A DNA stretch of 64,000 nt from Calothrix sp. NIES-2098. Lineage in GTDB: Bacteria; Cyanobacteriota; Cyanobacteriia; Cyanobacteriales; Nostocaceae. The first letter of the stretch is position 1. Each line of letters begins with the position of its first letter. Made by a program: the position numbers and the translations under genes. This document shows positions 8,078 to 17,600 of this stretch, in pieces. The notes under the pieces are model-generated. The model was not told the origin of the DNA and did not search any database. It worked only from the letters and a program-made list of their open reading frames with translations. The DNA is taken from NCBI GenBank assembly GCA_002368175.1, contig AP018172.1, forward strand, positions 3,966,001 to 4,030,000, given 5' to 3'.

Positions 8078-11000
8078 CTATGAGTAGGGAATATGAATTA
8101 TAAATTCTGTGCCTTCTCCTAAAACAGAATTAACTGCAATTTTTCCCCCATGAATTTCTTCGACAATTTGCCGAGCGATCGCTAATCCTAATCCCGTACC
8201 TTTCCCCACCCCTTTCGTAGTAAATAAATGGTCAAATATGCGGGCTTTTACCTCTTCGCTTATACCGTTACCATTATCAGCAATTGATATTTTTAAATTA
8301 CACTCATCAACTGATGTTTTCACAATAATTTTGTGAGGATTTAGCTTCATATCCTCAAAGCTGCGTCCGATACTTGACTCATCTAAAGCATCAATAGCAT
8401 TCGCCAGAATATTCATAAATACCTGATTTAGTTGCCCAGGAAAACACTCGATTGGTTGTAATTTATCGTACTCAGTTAGGACTGTAATTTCTGGACGTTT
8501 CTCATTTGCTTTCAGGCGATGTTTGAGAATTAAAATTGTACTATCAATGCCTTCATTGATGTTAAATGGCACTTTATGATCTTTATCGGCACGGGAGAAA
8601 GTTCTTAAGCTGGTGCTGATATTTTTTAATCGGTCAGCAGCCATGACCATTGCATCGAGCATTTTTGGCAGGTCTTCTAAGCTATAGTCTAAGTCAATGT
8701 CTTCAGCATGATCGAGAATTTCATCCCCTGGATTTGGTAGAGCTTGTTGGTATAATTTCAGGTGTTCGGTGAGATCGGCTAAGGTAGGTTTAGTTTGTTT
8801 GAGGCTAGCTGCAATAAAGCCGAGGGGATTGTTCATTTCATGAGCTATCCCAGCAACTAAGTTACCCAATGCAGACATCTTTTCACTTTGCACCATTTGC
8901 AGTTGGGCATTTTGCAACTCTACTAGGGCTTTTTCGAGTTCCTGAGACTTTTGCAAAATTGTTTCTTCAGCCCGTTTGCGATCGCTAATATCCTCAAAAC
9001 TGCCTAAAATTCCGTAGACTTCTCCTGCTTCGTCACATAGAGGAATTTTACTGGTATCTACCCAGAGAGTTGTACCATCGGTTTGTTGTAGCGTTTCCAG
9101 AATATGTAATTGTGGCTGTTTAGACTCCATAATTTGGCGATCGTATTCACGATAGGAGTCAGACTCCGCCTTGCTCCAGGGTAAATCATAGTCGTTTTTG
9201 CCAACGATCGCCTCTGGTGATGGGAGTCCTGCCATGATGGCGAATTTTTGATTACACCCCAAATAAGTTGAGTTTCGGTCTTTCCAAAAAACGACCTGGG
9301 GAACGGTGTCGATAATATTTCTGAGCAATTGTTGCGACTTTTGCAGTTCTTGCAGGGCAATCTGAGATTGTTGATAGAGTTGAGCATTTTGCAGCGAAAT
9401 AGCCGCTTGGGTACAAAGGAAACTCAAAATGAGGATGCGATCGCTAGTAAACACCCCACTGGTGACATGATTCTTCAAATACAAAATTCCAATTACTTGT
9501 CCTTGATTGAGAATTGGCAAGCACAGCAAACTTTTTGGCTGTCGTTGACGTAAATACTCATCAATTACGGGTAAGTCGGTTTTGAGTTCATCAATCACCA
9601 CAATTTCTTGGGTGTTTTTGACATATTGGATTAACTTGACAGGTAAATTGGCATTCCCCTCTAAAGCTTCAGAAAAAATTTCCGTATTTTCTGCAACAGC
9701 AATCGCTCTTAAGAACCATTCTCCCCGACTATTCGGTAGAATTAAGGCGCAGCGATCGCCGCCAGAATATTGCAAAATTATCTGTGTTAATTTGTGCAGT
9801 AGTTCATCCAGTTGAATGGTGCCGGAAATAGCTTGAGAGGCTTTAAGGATAGCAGCAAAATCAAGGGTAACATTGATGCTATTGCCAGAAGAACGGCTTC
9901 GATTCCGGGAAGTATGAATTGAGATCTGGGGACTAACACTGCTGGATAGGGTTTCCAACACATTCAGTGTTTGTACTCCTTGCTGAAGAATCGGGTATAG
10001 TAAATCGGGGTAGCGGTTTTCTAACTCTTCGGTTTTGGCTTTTGCACCCCAACGAGCGTAACAGTAGTATGCCTCCTGCATATAACCTGCGGCGACTTTC
10101 TGTTTGCTCCAAGTAAGGTAGAATTTAGCTGCCAGTTCGTTGCTAAGTGCTTCTTCTTGCAGATAACCATGCGTTTTGGCTCCAGCGATCGCAAGATCGT
10201 AATGTTCCATCGCTGCCGCAAATTCACCAAGCACTCGATAGCGTTCTGCTGCCACTAGTTGCCAACGATGTAGATGATTGAATGGTGCATGATTTGCCCA
10301 AGTTTGGAGTTTTTCTTGATGGGCATTGATGCGCTCTAAAATAGCAGATTGCTCTTGAGTGTCAGCATCGGTGTAGCGTGCCAGATGAATTAAAGCATCG
10401 TAAAACACCCGAATAACTACAACGAAATAGGCAACGACAGCATCACTGTACTGTTCTGCTAAGGCTACTTGTTGCGAGGCTAGTTTATATTCGCCAAACA
10501 AATAACAGAGAACGGCTTGATTGAGGTGAAGATAGAATAACCCCGTGCGATTGCCAGTAGCTTGTAAACTGGGTAAGACTTCGGTGGCATTGAAGACTTT
10601 GCCTTCTAAACAATAGGGAACTTTAGCTTGTCCTAATAAGTTGAGAATTGTTTGCTGGTAACACTCTTGATATTTAAGATTTGCTTCTTGCTTGACCTGG
10701 CTGATGACTTGTCGATAAACTTCCATCTCCTGTGCTAAATCAGTTAATTCTCGGCCACTCCAATAACCATGCTGACTATAGATCACTAGGTTCAACGCCA
10801 TGAATACCCAATCTCCGCTTTCGAGTCCATTTTGATAACCTTCTAGCAGAGATGGAAAGGTGTGATGCAAAGGTTCTTTCCAGTGGCGAATGAAAGTGTT
10901 GATAATAAAATAAGCTCGGCTTTTAAAGGCGTTAACTTGCAGTTTTTCTAGTAACTTTAGTGAAAGTTGTCCAAATTCATACCCAGCATCAAGATCTCCC

Positions 11001-13891
11001 ATAACACCACAGAGTACCAATCCGTAGTCGGCATAGGAAAAAATGGTGATAGGTGAATTCCCAAACTGGATGGACATCTCAACTTGCTTAAAGATGAGTA
11101 GCGGTAAAAATAGTGGTGCGGCAATGTGGGCTGAAGATACAAGATTGCTGAAGATTTGCATGGCTGCCAGTTGATGAGGATCGCTCATGGCGGGCAAATC
11201 TAACAAACTTGAGGGTGTGCGCCCTTGCCATAGTTGCCTTGTCTGTTGGGCTGCTGCGTCAATATCTGCTATCGTCGGCTGTGCGGGAAATTCCACACCG
11301 AGTAATTTCAATACTTGCAACCCAGTCTCAACTGCCTCGGCAAACCTGCCTTGAGATCGGAATGCCATCATCCGGGTTTCATGAACTTTGATGGTATCTA
11401 GCAAAGAAGTTGCAGATTCCAATATAATGTCACCCCAAACACCTAACTGGTCAAAGTCTGTATTGAGGTAAGTCGCTTCTAAACGCTCATAATGTAGATT
11501 CAGGGTTAATTCGTATTGTTCTGCCCAGGTGTCAGTGGGCAGTAAGTCAATAGCTTGAGTGCAATATTTGACAGCAGCATTATAGGCGATCGCACTTTTG
11601 GCTTTACGCCCCGCCATTAAATTTAGTTCGGCTAACTCCAGTTTTTTCTCAGGCTGAGTTATTAAATCAATGCTGATATTCAGGTGATTGACAATTTCAA
11701 AGATATTTGATTCTAGTTGAGTTTCTGGTATATTAGCGTGCAATAATTGACCGATCGCCAGATGAGTGACTTGTTTTTGGTCTTCGGGAATTAAAGAGTA
11801 AGCTGCTTGTTGGACGCGATCGTGTAGAAAGCGATAAGCTACATTTTCAATCTCGTTATTATTAACTTGTTGCCCATCGCTGAGATAAAACTTATAAACT
11901 TGACTTTGTGGCAAGATTAATCCTTCCTGCAAAACCTCCCACAAAGCATCTGCGACTGCCTGGGGCGACTGTTGTGAAACAACTGCTAAAGTTTTTAAAT
12001 CAAAAGAGTTACCAATACAAGCAGCTAACTTTAATATATTTTGCGTTTTGTGGGGCAATTTCTGTAACTGAGTAGCCATAAATTCCACTACATCATTAGT
12101 CACAGATAACGCATTTACTTGCGCCAAATCACATTCCCAATAACCTTGCTGGCGATTAAAGGTAATCTGCCCATCTTCATGTAACGTCTTAAGAAACTGA
12201 GTAGTGAAAAAAGGATTGCCTTTGGTTTTGCGATTGATTAATTCTGTGATGGGAAGCGTTTGCTCTGTTGTACAATGTAAAGTATCAGCCACCAATTGAT
12301 TGGCATCTTTTAAAGAAAGAGGTGCAAGAGTAATAGCATTGACGGTCTTACCTGCTTTCTTTAATTCCTCCACCGTCAACATAAAGGGGTGCGCGGGCGA
12401 CACTTCGTTATCTCGATAAGCTCCCAACAATAGCAGATAATTTTTATCTTCCATCAGCAGTTTAATTAACTGTAAAGAAGCCAAATCTGCCCACTGCAAG
12501 TCATCCAAAAACATCACTAGTGGATGTTCTTTTGTGGTGAAAATCGCAATAAACTTTTGAAACAACAAATTAAACCGATTCTGCGCCGCCGTTCCTGAAA
12601 GTTCTGGCGCGGGCGGTTGTTTGCCAATTACCCGTTCTAGTTCTGGGATGACTTCAATGAGAACTTGTGCATTTTCTCTCACCACTTGCAGAATTTGATT
12701 GCGCCACTGTGCCAATTGTCCATCCGATTCTGATAACAATTGCCCCATCAAATCGCGTAAAGCTTGTACAAAGGCGGATAAGGGAATGTTACGGTTGAAT
12801 TGGTCAAATTTCCCTTTGATAAAATAACCATGCTGACGAGTAATAGGCTTGTGGACTTCGTTCACCACAGCAGTTTTACCAATCCCAGAAAATCCCGCCA
12901 CCAACATCATTTCTGATGTGCCATTGGCGACGCGCTCAAATGCTTGCAATAATGTGTTGACTTCTGCTTCTCTGCCATATAATTTTTCAGGGATGAGAAA
13001 GCGATCGCACACATCCCTCTGAGCAATTTCAAAATCGCTAATTTCTCCGGTATTTTTGAGTTGATGTAAACAAAGTTCGAGATCGTGCTTTAATCCCAAG
13101 GCGCTTTGATATCTATCTTCGGCGTTTTTCGCCATCAATTTCATGACAATATCTGCAATCACCTGGGGAATTTCTTGACTGTTCCCAATTGCTGTTGGCA
13201 TTTTCGCTAGATGACAATGCACCAACTCCATTGGATCGTTACTTTGAAATGGCAACTCTTTGGTTAATATTTCATACAATGTCACACCCAGAGAATAATA
13301 ATCGCTGCGGTAGTCGATACCGCGGTTCATTCTACCTGTTTGTTCTGGGGAAATATAAGCCAGAGTACCTTCTAAGACATTTGGACTTTGAATTTCTGGG
13401 GTTTCTTTGGGTAGTAATGATGCAATACTAAAGTCAATAATTTGAACTTGTTTTGTTTGGCTGTTAATCAGAATATTTGCGGGTTTGATATCTTTATGAA
13501 TAACGCGATGTTCGTGTAAATCTTGAATAATAGCGATTAATTGAATAGCAATACTTAAAAAATCTACTAGAGTGATATTCTGGTTTTTAATGTATTCTCG
13601 TAAAGAAATTTCTCCAGTATCTGGCATGACCAAAATATAGCTATTGCCATAAGATTCTAGGGATAAGGGATGAATAATTCCGGGAATGTTGAGATTTTTA
13701 GCGATTGTGTACTGATGGCGAAATTGTACTAATTCGTTGAAGCTGGGATATTCTGCGGTGAGAAGTTTGAGGACAACTGGAAGTTGGTGTGATTCGCGGA
13801 TAGCTCGATATACTTTGGTTCTAGAGCCAGCGTACAATTGAGAGTTAATTTGATAGCCCGGAACGATTGGGTTAGAGTTCACAGTCGCCAT
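8078..13891 (-). CDS. Giant hybrid kinase: Ser/Thr kinase - AAA ATPase - GAF - PAS - histidine kinase (Pkn41/Pkn42 type)
   Basis: A 1937-residue cytoplasmic signalling protein. The Ser/Thr kinase domain (1-270) has Lys42 and the catalytic loop HKDIKPAN (132-139). Its magnesium loop reads DFS (153-155), not DFG. An AAA/STAND-like ATPase follows (Walker A GFSGIGKT 333-340; Walker B VMFLDDLQWAD about 470). Next come a long TPR-like helical region (about 700-1350), a GAF domain (about 1370-1540), a PAS domain (about 1560-1675) and a histidine kinase with phospho-acceptor His1684 (AHEMNNPL) and an intact ATPase (DNGNGIS, GKGTGLGLAIA). No receiver domain is fused. The start has GAGGT 8 bp upstream. 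Anabaena Pkn41/Pkn42 share this architecture and respond to iron and NtcA. Its paralogue is at 35967-41426. Confidence 0.93.
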   Translation of the reverse strand: MATVNSNPIVPGYQINSQLYAGSRTKVYRAIRESHQLPVVLKLLTAEYPSFNELVQFRHQYTIAKNLNIPGIIHPLSLESYGNSYILVMPDTGEISLREYIKNQNITLVDFLSIAIQLIAIIQDLHEHRVIHKDIKPANILINSQTKQVQIIDFSIASLLPKETPEIQSPNVLEGTLAYISPEQTGRMNRGIDYRSDYYSLGVTLYEILTKELPFQSNDPMELVHCHLAKMPTAIGNSQEIPQVIADIVMKLMAKNAEDRYQSALGLKHDLELCLHQLKNTGEISDFEIAQRDVCDRFLIPEKLYGREAEVNTLLQAFERVANGTSEMMLVAGFSGIGKTAVVNEVHKPITRQHGYFIKGKFDQFNRNIPLSAFVQALRDLMGQLLSESDGQLAQWRNQILQVVRENAQVLIEVIPELERVIGKQPPAPELSGTAAQNRFNLLFQKFIAIFTTKEHPLVMFLDDLQWADLASLQLIKLLMEDKNYLLLLGAYRDNEVSPAHPFMLTVEELKKAGKTVNAITLAPLSLKDANQLVADTLHCTTEQTLPITELINRKTKGNPFFTTQFLKTLHEDGQITFNRQQGYWECDLAQVNALSVTNDVVEFMATQLQKLPHKTQNILKLAACIGNSFDLKTLAVVSQQSPQAVADALWEVLQEGLILPQSQVYKFYLSDGQQVNNNEIENVAYRFLHDRVQQAAYSLIPEDQKQVTHLAIGQLLHANIPETQLESNIFEIVNHLNISIDLITQPEKKLELAELNLMAGRKAKSAIAYNAAVKYCTQAIDLLPTDTWAEQYELTLNLHYERLEATYLNTDFDQLGVWGDIILESATSLLDTIKVHETRMMAFRSQGRFAEAVETGLQVLKLLGVEFPAQPTIADIDAAAQQTRQLWQGRTPSSLLDLPAMSDPHQLAAMQIFSNLVSSAHIAAPLFLPLLIFKQVEMSIQFGNSPITIFSYADYGLVLCGVMGDLDAGYEFGQLSLKLLEKLQVNAFKSRAYFIINTFIRHWKEPLHHTFPSLLEGYQNGLESGDWVFMALNLVIYSQHGYWSGRELTDLAQEMEVYRQVISQVKQEANLKYQECYQQTILNLLGQAKVPYCLEGKVFNATEVLPSLQATGNRTGLFYLHLNQAVLCYLFGEYKLASQQVALAEQYSDAVVAYFVVVIRVFYDALIHLARYTDADTQEQSAILERINAHQEKLQTWANHAPFNHLHRWQLVAAERYRVLGEFAAAMEHYDLAIAGAKTHGYLQEEALSNELAAKFYLTWSKQKVAAGYMQEAYYCYARWGAKAKTEELENRYPDLLYPILQQGVQTLNVLETLSSSVSPQISIHTSRNRSRSSGNSINVTLDFAAILKASQAISGTIQLDELLHKLTQIILQYSGGDRCALILPNSRGEWFLRAIAVAENTEIFSEALEGNANLPVKLIQYVKNTQEIVVIDELKTDLPVIDEYLRQRQPKSLLCLPILNQGQVIGILYLKNHVTSGVFTSDRILILSFLCTQAAISLQNAQLYQQSQIALQELQKSQQLLRNIIDTVPQVVFWKDRNSTYLGCNQKFAIMAGLPSPEAIVGKNDYDLPWSKAESDSYREYDRQIMESKQPQLHILETLQQTDGTTLWVDTSKIPLCDEAGEVYGILGSFEDISDRKRAEETILQKSQELEKALVELQNAQLQMVQSEKMSALGNLVAGIAHEMNNPLGFIAASLKQTKPTLADLTEHLKLYQQALPNPGDEILDHAEDIDLDYSLEDLPKMLDAMVMAADRLKNISTSLRTFSRADKDHKVPFNINEGIDSTILILKHRLKANEKRPEITVLTEYDKLQPIECFPGQLNQVFMNILANAIDALDESSIGRSFEDMKLNPHKIIVKTSVDECNLKISIADNGNGISEEVKARIFDHLFTTKGVGKGTGLGLAIARQIVEEIHGGKIAVNSVLGEGTEFIIHIPYS

Positions 13892-13976
13892 CTATACATA
13901 CCTCATGACAGAATTTGGTGTTTCTTTCTGCCATTAGTATTCCCATCAACTTGATTTTGGATAAGGCCATCGGGAG
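13892..13976 (-). promoter_or_regulatory. Conserved leader with NtcA-like site upstream of the first hybrid kinase
   Basis: About 85 bp upstream of the start codon are strongly similar to the DNA upstream of the paralogous kinase (41427-41511). Within it, on the minus strand, GTTGATGGGAATAC (13937-13950) fits the relaxed NtcA pattern GT-N10-AC and misses GTA-N8-TAC by one base. It sits 45 bp before the ATG in both genes. The AATTCT about 21 bp downstream could serve as a -10 box. No protein binding is shown. Confidence 0.45.
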
Positions 13977-14015
13977 GAACTTATAGTTGTTTGAGGGAAA
14001 AGCGCGATCGCCTAC

Positions 14016-14212
14016 CATTGGTGTAAACTTAAGCTAAAAGCTATATACGGCGCGTGTTGTACAAAAACCCTCGCGCCCTCATCCCCTAACCCCTTCTCCC
14101 TCAGGGAGAAGGGGAATTGAATCTGTTGCTCCCCTCTCCTACAGGGAGAGGGGCTGGGGGTGAGGGCAAAACCTTGCAACCAAGCGGGTTTCACGTTAAG
14201 TTGACACCAATG
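14016..14212. repeat. MITE-like element, copy 1
   Basis: A 197-bp element bounded by 18-bp terminal inverted repeats with two mismatches (14016-14033 and 14195-14212; core GGTGT-AACTTAA). Inside is a long stem: GCCCTCATCCCC near 14075 pairs with GGGGTGAGGGC near 14157. It encloses two smaller hairpins (CCTTCTCCC/GGGAGAAGG and CCCCTCTC/GAGAGGGG). A closely similar copy in the same orientation is at 20501-20692. No transposase is encoded, so it would be non-autonomous. Confidence 0.8.
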
Positions 14213-14252
14213 ACTAGCGCCGTGCCCCTAGGGTTAATATTTTTGGCAGAAT

Positions 14253-14480
14253 TTACCTTTGAACCTTTGGCTTACTTTCACCCTTTCTGGGCTTTTTCTC
14301 CTCCAAGCTTTTGACTTTGACCAACACCGGAATATATTGTTGAATCAACCAAGTTAAAGTCTCAAGCGTTGAGTTACCTCGCTCGATACGGGTTTTGGCT
14401 TGTAAGCCAATCAGCAATAGTTGCATTGCCAGTAACAAAGCAATGGTTTTACCGAGAATATCTTGGCGTTGGCGTTTCAT
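14253..14480 (-). CDS. Small hypothetical protein
   Basis: A 75-residue product starting at the ATG at 14480, which has GAGGG 8 bp upstream; the frame also extends to a TTG at 14495. It has one hydrophobic helix (TIALLLAMQLLLIGLQA, about 9-25) after a basic start (MKRQRQD). A second amphipathic stretch (LTWLIQQYIPVLVKV) and a Lys/Arg-rich tail follow. This fits a small membrane-associated protein. I recognise no family. It is divergent from the STAND gene and shares its upstream region, but a functional link is only a guess. Confidence 0.5.
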   Translation of the reverse strand: MKRQRQDILGKTIALLLAMQLLLIGLQAKTRIERGNSTLETLTWLIQQYIPVLVKVKSLEEKKPRKGESKPKVQR

Positions 14481-14649
14481 GTGTTCATCCCTCAAAGAGT
14501 TGGTAGCTAAAGCATCTCTTTGGGGTTGTGACCGTAAGCAAATACCCCAATCTCGTGGAAAATCGCTTAAAATCAGGATTTAAGAAGCTTGGGGTAGCGA
14601 GTTTTTATTTGGGGTAGCCCTAAACTTCCCGATCGATTTTGGCAAAGCA

Positions 14650-17600
14650 ATGGCGCGAGAACCTAGTAAAGGCCCTCTAATTCAAAAGCGAGTTAAGCGT
14701 CTGTTGGCGGCGTTGCTTTGTTTCGCGGCTGGGGAATTTGCGGAAGATAACTTTAATATTGAGTACGACTGGAAAGAAGAAGACAGTGCTAATCCCAAGC
14801 TGACTATTAAAACAACTCTGGTGACTTTGGAGTTGTTGACGCAAAAAGACAAAGATCCAGGTAAGTTAACTAAAACGCAAATACGAGAAGCGCTGAACTT
14901 GCTCAAGGATTTTGCCAAAATTCTCGAAGATAACCGGATTCAAACCCAAGGTTCTGATGAGTGGCACTTTACTTTAAAGCTATGGTCAACGGATAAAGAA
15001 AAGAACCTGAAACAGTTTGATGAAGAATGGGAAAACAAAAGACCAAAGAAATCTAAAGAACTAGAAGCTAATTACACTCAAGATGAGGGTGTTGCTGATG
15101 TACCCCAAAGTAAACTGGCGATATTTCAAGCGCCACCTTTACCCGCACACTTTGTAGAACGCCCAGAATACAGCGATGATTTAAAAACTCGCCTCCTCAC
15201 AGAAGATAATCGCACTTTGGTAATTACGGCGATTCACGGCTTGGGTTCGGTGGGAAAATCGACTTTAGCCGCAGCTTTAGCAGTAGATGCAGAGATACAA
15301 ACGCGGTTTTGTGATGGTATTTTGTGGGCAACATTAGGTCAACAACCAGATGTGCTTTCTCTTGTTAGTGGCTGGGTGCAAGCACTAGGAGACTATAGCT
15401 TTAAACCTACCAGTGTAGAAGCAACTACCAACCATCTGCGGACGTTGCTTTATAACAAAGCCGTGTTGCTGGTGGTGGATGATGCTTGGAATACGCAAGA
15501 TGCACAAGCGTTTAATGTGGGTGGGGTGCGGTGTCAGGTTTTAGTAACAACTCGTGAAGGGGCAATTGCCGATGCCTTAGCAGCCAGCACCTACAGCCTG
15601 GATATCATGAAACCAAATCAGGCAATGGAATTGTTGACGAAGAAATTAAGACGGGAAATTACAGGTGCAGAACGTCAGTTAGCAGAAAATTTAGCCAAAG
15701 GCGTTGGTTATCTCCCCCTAGCCTTGGAACTCGCAGCCGCCGAAGTTGCCTGTGGTACGACTTGGGATGAACTATTGAGCGATATTCAGCAAGAAGTAGC
15801 CAGATTAAGAAGTTTTGACCGACCGGAAGCTGAAGAAATTACCGATGAGGCGAGTTTAAAACGCCTGAGTTTAACGGCATCATTAAACTTGAGTGTCAAG
15901 CGAATGCCTCAAGAAAAGCAGCAGCATTTTGCTTGGTTGGGGGTGTTGCCGGAGGATGTCAACATTAATAAGATGATAGCGGCGACGCTGTGGGCAATGG
16001 ATGAGCGTGATGCTGCTAAAACTTTGCAATATTTACGGAATAAGGCATTGCTATTAACAGGAGTACCGCTTGCTGATGGTACGCCTACCTATCGATTACA
16101 TGACTTATTCCACGATTTAGCCTGTAATTTGTTAACTGCTACGCCACAGCCAAAGCGGATAGGAGATTTGCCAGGGTTAGGTTTAAATCTTGCTGATGCT
16201 CACGCTGCTTTGTGGGAGAAGTATCGGCAGAAAACCCAAAATAATTTATGGCATACCTTGCCGAATGATGGTTATATTCATCAGCGTTTAGTTTGGCATT
16301 TGGAGAAGGCCGGACGGGTTGAGGAGATTCACTCTTTATTGCACGAAGAGTCGGCAACTGGCAATAATGGCTGGTTTGAAGTGCGGGAAAAGTTGGGACA
16401 AACTGGGGGTTATATCACGGATATTTCTCGTGCTTGGGAATTAGCAGAGGCGATTTGGGATGAATCAAGCTTGCCGCAAGTGGTGGGTTGGCAGTGTCGC
16501 TATGCTTTAATTACGGCTTCTGTTAATAGTTTGGCAACTAAGTTACCAGTAAAACTGCTGATGGCGCTGGTCAAAAACAATATGTGGACTCCTGAACAAG
16601 GACTAGCTTATGCTGTGCAAAACCCAGAAGCAAAGGAGAAAGTAACAGCCATAGCAGAGTTAGTTAACTATTTACCGCCAAATTTAGAGAAACTAGCACT
16701 TTCAGAAGCACTCACCGCCGCACGCTCGATTCAGGATGAGTATTATCGCGCCGATGCCTTGAGTGCCTTAGCTGCGAATCTGCCACCAGAGTTGTTAGCA
16801 GAAGCACTCACCGCCGCACGCTCGATTCAGGATGAGTATTATCGCGCCTGTGCCTTGAGTGCCTTAGCTGCGAATCTACCGGAGGTATTACCAGAAGCAC
16901 TCACCGCCACCCGCTCGATTCAGGATGAGTATTATCGCGCCGATGCCTTGAGTGTCTTAGCTGCGAATCTGCCACCAGAGTTGTTAGCAGAAGCACTCAC
17001 CGCCGCACGCTTGGTTCAGGATGAGTATTATCGTGCCTCTGCCTTGAGTGCCTTAGCTGCGAATCTGCCACCAGAGTTGTTAGCAGAAGCACTCACCGCC
17101 GCACGCTCGATTCAGGATGAGTATTATCGCGCCTGTGCCTTGAGTGCCTTAGCTGCGAATCTGCCACCAGAGTTGTTAGCAGAAGCACTCACCGCCGCAC
17201 GCTCGATTCAGGATGAGTATTATCGTGCCTCTGCCTTGAGTGCCTTAGCTGCGAATCTGCCGGAGGTATCACCAGAAGCACTCACCACCGCACGCTTGAT
17301 TCAGGATGAGTATAATCGCGCCGATGCCTTGAGTGCCTTAGCAGAGAAACTGCCGGAGGTATTACCAGAAGCACTCACCGCCGCACGCTTGATTCAGGAT
17401 GAGTATAATCGCGCCGATGCCTTGAGTACCTTAGCTGCGAAACTGCCGGAGGTATTACCAGAAGCACTCACCGCCGCACGCTTGATTCAGGATGAGTATA
17501 ATCGCGCCGATACCTTGCGTGCCTTAGCTGCGAATCTGCCACCAGAGTTGTTAGCAGAAGCACTCACCGCCGCACGCTCGATTAAGTCTAACAAGTATCG

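Noticed and set aside
14117..14314. Plus-strand frames beginning MNLLLPS (also 20537-20914)
   Set aside because: Translations of the MITE-like element; both copies give the same artefact.
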